This document shows positions 35,537 through 40,098 of a stretch of DNA of 40,098 nucleotides, one piece after another. The stretch's first letter is position 1. Every line of letters begins with the position of its first letter. Made by a program: the position numbers and the translations under genes. The notes under the pieces are model-generated. The model did no database searches. It had not been told where the DNA came from and saw nothing but the letters and a program-made list of their open reading frames with translations. The stretch is from Alphaproteobacteria bacterium (GTDB lineage: Bacteria; Pseudomonadota; Alphaproteobacteria; Sphingomonadales; Sphingomonadaceae), in contig JAHJIJ010000013.1 of assembly GCA_018823325.1 (NCBI GenBank), forward strand, positions 1 through 40,098, in the 5' to 3' direction.

Positions 35537-36613
35537 TCAGACGCTTCTCAAGCCCGCCTGCACCATCAGCGGGGCGACATCGCGCATCCACGTCGCCAGC
35601 CCCTCCTCGTAATTGACGAACGTGAGCACCACGCCGTCCGCACCAGCCGCCGAGAACTCCGCGAGGCGATCCACGATCTGCGCCGGCGTGCCCACCAGAT
35701 GGACACCACCAAAGCCGCCCAGCACCTTCTGCCGGGCGAGCCGGGATGCCGGATCGTCACCGCGCGGCACCAGATTGGGCGGCATGGCATCCAGCACCGC
35801 CAGATCGCCCTGCTCCTCCAGCACATAATCGCGGAAGCGATTGGCCTCCGCCTCGGTCGGGCGGCAGATCACCCAGGCCGCCAGCCAGATCTCGAAGCTG
35901 CGGCCGAATTCCTCACGCCCCAATTTGCGCAGATCGGCAAAGCGCCGGCGGATGTCCTCCATCGGCTCGCCCTCGCTCACGCTCTGGAAGGCCATGTCGG
36001 CATATTTGGCGGCGAAGCGCGCGCCGGTGCCGGACTGGCCCGCCTGCATAATGGGTGGATGGGGTTTGCCAAGCGGCTTGGGGTTGGACTCGCCCTTCTC
36101 GATGCGGAAGAAATCGCCCTCGAAGTCGAACGGCTCATCGCGCGTCCACAGCAGCTTCACGATGTCCAGCCACTCGGCAGCGTAGCGATAGCGGCTGTCA
36201 TGATCCATCATCGGCGAGCCGAACATGGCGAACTCGGGCGGAAACCAGCCGCACACGAGGTTAAGGCCAAAGCGCCCGCCGGAGACATGATCGGCGGTGA
36301 CCATCTGCTTGGCCGCGACGATCGGATGGATGACGGGCACATGCACGGTCGCGAAGATCTGCGCCCGCTCGGTCACCGCGCCCACGCCGGTGGCCCAGCT
36401 CAGCCCTTCATAATTGGTGCCGCAATAATCGGTCACGCCGCCGAGGCCCTTCCAGCGGGCCAGCGGCACCTGAATCTCAAAGCCCGCCTGTTCGGCCAGT
36501 CCAGCGACCCGCTTGACCGTGGGCCAATCAAGGCGATGGCGCTCGGGCGCGGTGGTGGCGGTGAAGCCGCCATCCAGGTTTGAGCCGAAGATGCCGAGCT
36601 TGAGCCGGTTCAT
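35537..36613 (-). CDS. LLM-class flavin-dependent monooxygenase
   Basis: 358-aa protein of the luciferase-like monooxygenase family, close in pattern to RutA and alkanesulfonate/dimethylsulfone monooxygenases: KLGIFGSNLDGGFTATTAPERH at the N-terminus, VTADHVSGGRFGLNLVCGWFPPEFAMFG, and GARFAAKYADMAF. Such enzymes use reduced FMN supplied by a separate reductase. The ATG at 36613 forms an ATGA overlap with the preceding gene and is preferred to 36622. Substrate unknown; Baeyer-Villiger, N-C or S-C bond cleavage are possible within the family. Confidence 0.92.
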   Translation of the reverse strand: MNRLKLGIFGSNLDGGFTATTAPERHRLDWPTVKRVAGLAEQAGFEIQVPLARWKGLGGVTDYCGTNYEGLSWATGVGAVTERAQIFATVHVPVIHPIVAAKQMVTADHVSGGRFGLNLVCGWFPPEFAMFGSPMMDHDSRYRYAAEWLDIVKLLWTRDEPFDFEGDFFRIEKGESNPKPLGKPHPPIMQAGQSGTGARFAAKYADMAFQSVSEGEPMEDIRRRFADLRKLGREEFGRSFEIWLAAWVICRPTEAEANRFRDYVLEEQGDLAVLDAMPPNLVPRGDDPASRLARQKVLGGFGGVHLVGTPAQIVDRLAEFSAAGADGVVLTFVNYEEGLATWMRDVAPLMVQAGLRSV

Positions 36614-38154
36614 GCGAGCCATTCCCGCAGGGCCGCCCAGTGCCGCGCCGCGCCTTCCTCATGATAGGAGGCATCCGCGATGGCGAAGCCATGATAGGTG
36701 CCGGGATAGACCTCGATACGGTAATCGAGCCCGGCTTCCTCCAGCGACGCCTTGAGCGTGGCGATGTGATCGTCGGTCATGAAGGCGTCCGTCTCCGCAC
36801 AGCCGAAATAATAGCGCGCCTTGCTCGCGGCGAGGCTGCGGTGCGGACTGTCGGGCCGCCCCATGACGAGATGCCCGCCATGGAACACGGCGACGGCGCC
36901 AACGCGATCGGGATGTGCCGCTGCCGTCCACACCGCCATTGGGCCGCTCATGCAATAGCCGACGCAGGACGCCGGACCGGGCGCCACGTCCGGCCGGGCC
37001 GCCAAAGCCGCCAGCCAAGCCCCGGAATCACGCTCGATCGTCTCACGCGTGAGCGTTCCGGCCATGCTGAGCAGCCTGCCGAAGTCAGCAGAGTTCTTGA
37101 CTGACAAGGGCGGATCAAGCGGCGGCCCGAGCCGGTGAAAGAGATTGGGCAGCAGCACCGCATGGCCCTCATCCGCCAGCCGCTGCGCCATCGCCTTGAA
37201 CAGCGGGCGCACTCCCATGATGTCGGTATAGAGCAGCACCGCCGGATGCGGCCCGGCACTACCGCGTGGCGTGAACAGCCAGGCGTCCGATGGCCCGTCC
37301 GGCGTACCGATCCGCAGATGCTCGCCTTCGGCCGCCGGGAGATCAGCCGCCTGAGGTGCCGCAACGCTCGGCGCCTCCCCGAAAGACATGCCGATACCCA
37401 GTGTCTGCCCGCCATCAACGACGATGTTGGCGCCGGTGATGTAGCCGGATTCGTCCGAGGCAAGGAACACTGCGAGCGGCGCGACATCCTCCGGTCGGCC
37501 GACACGTCCGAGCGGCGACGTGCGCACCTGCTTTTGCATATTGTCATTGGGGTCGCGCAGCAGATCAGCAAAGGTTTCGTTGGAAATGAGGCCGGGGCTG
37601 ATGCAGTTCGCGCGAATGCCCAGCGGCCCGCCTTCCAGCGCCAGATGCGCAGTGAGGCCAATGACGCCCGCCTTGGCTGCACCATGCGCCGCCATGGGCA
37701 TGTCGCTGCCCCGCGCGCCGATGATCGAACCGGTATTGATGATCGAGCCACCGCCCCGCGCCACCAGATGCGGCCAGGCCGCGCGCGTGACGTAGAAGAT
37801 GATGTCCAGTTCGTTGCGCATATTGGCATGCCAGGTCGCCGTGCTCATCGAGCTGAGCGGGCCGATCCGGCCATGCGAGGCATTGTTGTAGAGGATGTCG
37901 ATGCCGCCATAGACCTGCGCCGCCTGCGCGACCCAGCGCTCGGCCTCTTCCTCGACGGAGAGATCGACGGGCGCCATGGAGGTCATCTCGCCCCCAGCCG
38001 CGCGCACCATGGCAACGGTCTCGTCAGCCTTTGCGCTATTCAGATCGCAACCGACTACCCGGGCGCCTTCACGCGCGAAGGCCAGCGCGGCGGCACGCCC
38101 TTGCCCTCCGGCCGTCCCGGTAATCAGGGCAATCTTGCCCTCCAGCCTCCCCAT
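36610..38154 (-). CDS. SDR-dienelactone hydrolase fusion protein
   Basis: 514-aa two-domain protein. Residues 1-260 are a short-chain dehydrogenase/reductase: ITGTAGGQGR cofactor motif, NNAS at 90-93, Ser143 in NTGSIIG and Lys161, but the catalytic Tyr position is His157 (MAAHGAAK). Residues 275-514 are a dienelactone hydrolase: Cys401 in GYCMSG, Asp456 and His488 form its Cys-Asp-His triad. The linker is Ala/Pro-rich. ATG at 38154 has AGGAGGG upstream. It is the first gene of the minus-strand operon and may act on a ring-cleavage or lactone intermediate. Confidence 0.92.
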   Translation of the reverse strand: MGRLEGKIALITGTAGGQGRAAALAFAREGARVVGCDLNSAKADETVAMVRAAGGEMTSMAPVDLSVEEEAERWVAQAAQVYGGIDILYNNASHGRIGPLSSMSTATWHANMRNELDIIFYVTRAAWPHLVARGGGSIINTGSIIGARGSDMPMAAHGAAKAGVIGLTAHLALEGGPLGIRANCISPGLISNETFADLLRDPNDNMQKQVRTSPLGRVGRPEDVAPLAVFLASDESGYITGANIVVDGGQTLGIGMSFGEAPSVAAPQAADLPAAEGEHLRIGTPDGPSDAWLFTPRGSAGPHPAVLLYTDIMGVRPLFKAMAQRLADEGHAVLLPNLFHRLGPPLDPPLSVKNSADFGRLLSMAGTLTRETIERDSGAWLAALAARPDVAPGPASCVGYCMSGPMAVWTAAAHPDRVGAVAVFHGGHLVMGRPDSPHRSLAASKARYYFGCAETDAFMTDDHIATLKASLEEAGLDYRIEVYPGTYHGFAIADASYHEEGAARHWAALREWLA

Positions 38155-38255
38155 GCATTCCCTCCTGCGGGCCCTCAGGACGCAAGGCGCGCACATGCAC
38201 CCGCCGGAACCCTCTCGCTGGTCACGATGCTAGGGCGGGCAACAACATCGTGTCA

Positions 38256-38290
38256 ACATTTTGAATGCAGTTTTGACTAAACATTTTGAA
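38256..38290 (-). promoter_or_regulatory. Direct repeats upstream of the SDR-DLH operon
   Basis: ACATTTTGAA occurs at 38256-38265 and 38281-38290, exactly 25 bp apart, with a partial copy (TTTTGA at 38271-38276) between. On the minus strand they lie just upstream of a TTGACA-like -35 (about 38249-38254). Tandem sites immediately before a -35 are typical for an activator. The binding protein is not identified. Confidence 0.5.
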
Positions 38291-38309
38291 CGAGAGGGGG
38301 TCGAACGGA

Positions 38310-39737
38310 TCAGCGCTCCGGCAAGAGCTGCGCCAGCGGCACCCGCGCGTAGAGCACTTGCCCCGCCTCCCCTTCGCGCCAACCCGTCCACGCAGCATGG
38401 AAGGCATCGGTCCCGGCACCCAGGCTGCTGATGAAGTCACCGCCCGAAGAATAATCCTTCGTCAGTTCTTCGGGGACCAGCGAGGACGCTTCCAAGATAC
38501 GCCGCGCCGCGCCGAACCGCTCGCCGTCAGTCGAGGCGGCCATGTACATGTCGTAGCTGCCATCGGCATGATAGCCGCGCCAGAGCAGTGCGAGCGTGCC
38601 GTCCGGCGCATAGGCCAGCGCGGGCCGGGAGGACCGGACGACGCCATCGGGCGCGACGAGGCCGCCCATCTCCCGCCAGCTTTTGCCCCCGTCGCTCGTG
38701 ACGCGCACGGATGGATAACCCAGCTTGTCCGATGCGAGCGCCAGCACATAGGCGCCCTTGCGCGCGGGATGGGCAGCAATCGGCGGATAGTGGACAAGCC
38801 GGTCGAAAAAATCGACCTGCGCCACCAGATGCCGCTCGACCGTGGCGCCGCCGTCCGGGCTGCTCGCAAAGACCACGCACAGGCACTTGGCGCCCTCCAC
38901 CGGCACCGCCTCGGCCAGATAGCTGAACGCCAGCACGCCGTGCGCGACCACATAATGTCCGTCCCACCGCTGCGGCCAGCCCGGCGCGCCGAAGGCCCGG
39001 ATCGGACCCCAGCTTTGGCCGCGATCCGGCGAGACCGTGTAGAAGCGCTGGGAGCGAAGGTCCTCGCCCGGCGGCGCCGGATAGCCGCCGGACAGGATGA
39101 TCGCGCCGCTGGACGCGTCGATGACCCCGCGCCCACCGTCCCAAGGCACATGCGTCGCTTCGGCGGGAACGGTCGGATTGGCTTCAAACCGTTCTTCATC
39201 GCCGGTCGCAATCCCGCTCGAAATTGGCGACCAGCTTGCGCCCCAATCGGTCGAGAGGCGCATCACCACCCGGCCCGCAGCATGCTCACCCTCAGGCGCA
39301 TTCTGCGGCAAAACGCCGGCAAGCGTGGCGCCCATCAGCAGTTCGCCATCGGGGCCGATATCCACATAAGGCGAATTGCACACCGGCGTGTCCGGCATGT
39401 TCCATTCCAGCTTGCGCGTCGTGAAGCTGCGCCCGCCATCCTCGGAGAGCGAGAGATGGCAACTCATCCCGCGCTCGCCGGCAGGCTCGCCGGGCCGGGT
39501 CATTGCCAGATCGCGCCAGATGATGGCGACCCTCTGCGAATTGGAAGGATCAACCGCGATCTCCGGGACCGAGGCCGAGAAGGCCGTGCCGCCTGTACTC
39601 AGCGCCTGCACCGCCACGGCATCTGCTTGTGGTTCGGGCTGCACTTCATCCCCGGGCTGGCAAGCTGACAGCAGGGCGAAAGCCGATGCGCAAACCAGCC
39701 ACGCGCCTGTTCGGCAATTTCCGGGACTTAATGGCAT
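38310..39737 (-). CDS. Sialidase-like (Asp-box beta-propeller) lipoprotein
   Basis: 475-aa protein with a lipoprotein signal (WLVCASAFALLSAC, lipobox Cys) followed by an acidic linker and a beta-propeller. Asp-box-like repeats are visible: LSEDGGRSFT, STDWGASWS, SPDRGQSWG, TSDGGKSWR and STDGERFG. The fold is that of sialidases and other BNR-repeat proteins, but the catalytic Arg triad and Tyr/Glu of true sialidases cannot be confirmed by eye, so it may be a non-enzymatic or different glycan-acting propeller. ATG at 39737 with AAGGAGAG upstream. Separate promoter from the operon that follows. Confidence 0.82.
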   Translation of the reverse strand: MPLSPGNCRTGAWLVCASAFALLSACQPGDEVQPEPQADAVAVQALSTGGTAFSASVPEIAVDPSNSQRVAIIWRDLAMTRPGEPAGERGMSCHLSLSEDGGRSFTTRKLEWNMPDTPVCNSPYVDIGPDGELLMGATLAGVLPQNAPEGEHAAGRVVMRLSTDWGASWSPISSGIATGDEERFEANPTVPAEATHVPWDGGRGVIDASSGAIILSGGYPAPPGEDLRSQRFYTVSPDRGQSWGPIRAFGAPGWPQRWDGHYVVAHGVLAFSYLAEAVPVEGAKCLCVVFASSPDGGATVERHLVAQVDFFDRLVHYPPIAAHPARKGAYVLALASDKLGYPSVRVTSDGGKSWREMGGLVAPDGVVRSSRPALAYAPDGTLALLWRGYHADGSYDMYMAASTDGERFGAARRILEASSLVPEELTKDYSSGGDFISSLGAGTDAFHAAWTGWREGEAGQVLYARVPLAQLLPER

Positions 39738-39788
39738 GCTCGCACTCTCCTTCCACACTCGGGAATCAAGGGCAATCAGCACCCTATT

Positions 39789-39802
39789 TACAATCGATTG
39801 TA
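39789..39802. promoter_or_regulatory. TACAATCGATTGTA palindrome between divergent genes
   Basis: Perfect 14-bp palindrome in the 140-bp divergent space between the sialidase-like gene (start 39737) and the exported protein gene at 39878. Its size and TACAAT-ATTGTA arms resemble operators of MarR/OhrR or GntR-type regulators. The regulator is unknown. Confidence 0.55.
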
Positions 39803-39877
39803 TTCATGTGAGTCTAACAATTCTAGATGCCAATTTGCGATGCGGCACAGAAAATCGCCTAAAAACGAGAGGTTTAC

Positions 39878-40098
39878 ATGAAAGAATCACGCACCCCGCG
39901 CGCCGCGAAGAGCCTGTTCCCGCGGCTGGGCATGATCGCGGGCACGTCGCTCATGGCGCTGGTCCTCCCCGCCACAGCCCTCGCGCAGGCAGAGGAAAAG
40001 CCCGACGCCAATCCGGTGCAGATCGATGCCGACGGCACCGTTCACGTGCCCGCCATGAGCGTGCCCGTCTCCAGCTTCCTCACCGATGAAGCCAAGAA
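39878..40098 (+). CDS. Exported protein, N-terminal fragment (possible alpha/beta hydrolase)
   Basis: First 73 codons of a gene that runs off the right edge. After a basic N-terminus (MKESRTPRAAKSLFPR) comes a signal-type hydrophobic stretch LGMIAGTSLMALVLPATALAQA, then NPVQIDADGTVHVPAMSVPVSSFLTDEAK. The start of the mature part looks like exported alpha/beta hydrolases of sphingomonads, but this is a weak guess from a short fragment. ATG with AGAGG upstream. The 14-bp palindrome lies about 75 nt before it. Confidence 0.6.
   Translation, partial: MKESRTPRAAKSLFPRLGMIAGTSLMALVLPATALAQAEEKPDANPVQIDADGTVHVPAMSVPVSSFLTDEAK

Noticed and set aside
38286..39668. 460-codon plus-strand frame opposite the sialidase-like gene
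   Set aside because: The minus-strand frame has a lipobox and Asp-box repeats, whereas this one shows only Arg/His-rich shadow composition.

Overview
The window reads as the chromosome of a GC-rich alphaproteobacterium, most likely a sphingomonad (Sphingomonadaceae). Supporting this are a complete alphaproteobacterial-type complex I operon, an exosortase, a large TonB-dependent receptor and an aromatic/ester catabolic cluster. No rRNA, tRNA, insertion sequence, phage gene or CRISPR array was seen. Genus-level assignment is not possible by eye.

Region 1 (1-10703, minus strand) is the NADH:quinone oxidoreductase operon, transcribed right to left as nuoA-B-C-D-[NTF2-like]-[63-aa membrane protein]-E-F-G-H-I-J-K-L, with nuoL cut by the window edge. 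Junctions are very tight (ATGA, GTGA and TGATG overlaps), and six of the fourteen reading frames appear to start at GTG or TTG. Two small extra genes sit between nuoD and nuoE, and NuoC carries a charged, Pro/Ala/Lys-rich tail of about 100 residues.

Region 2 (10704-21086) is mostly housekeeping: bfd and bfr (iron storage and release, with repeated operator-like motifs), an inositol monophosphatase, a small periplasmic protein, efp, a DUF465 protein, an exosortase, a CmcJ/NvfI-like oxygenase, acyl-CoA thioesterase II, a DUF952 protein, trmFO and a secreted S9 peptidase.

Region 3 (21147-40098) looks accessory and catabolic. A MarR regulator is followed by a flavoprotein and a ferredoxin transcribed divergently around a perfect 20-bp palindrome, then a Rieske oxygenase. 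A plus-strand operon carries an orphan TAXI-type binding protein, a DoxX-like membrane protein, an aromatic-acid MFS transporter and a secreted carboxylesterase. Converging on it is a minus-strand operon: an SDR-dienelactone hydrolase fusion, an LLM flavin monooxygenase, a second DoxX-like protein, a TonB receptor, a third DoxX-like protein and a secreted esterase 713-like hydrolase. A sialidase-like lipoprotein and the start of another exported protein lie beyond it.

Taken together, region 3 plausibly encodes outer-membrane uptake of an ester (TonB receptor), periplasmic hydrolysis (two exported esterases), inner-membrane import of the released acid (MFS, perhaps helped by the TAXI protein and DoxX-like proteins), and cytoplasmic oxidation and ring or lactone processing (Rieske oxygenase, flavoprotein, LLM monooxygenase, SDR-DLH). 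The substrate cannot be named from sequence. No ferredoxin reductase or flavin reductase is visible in the window.
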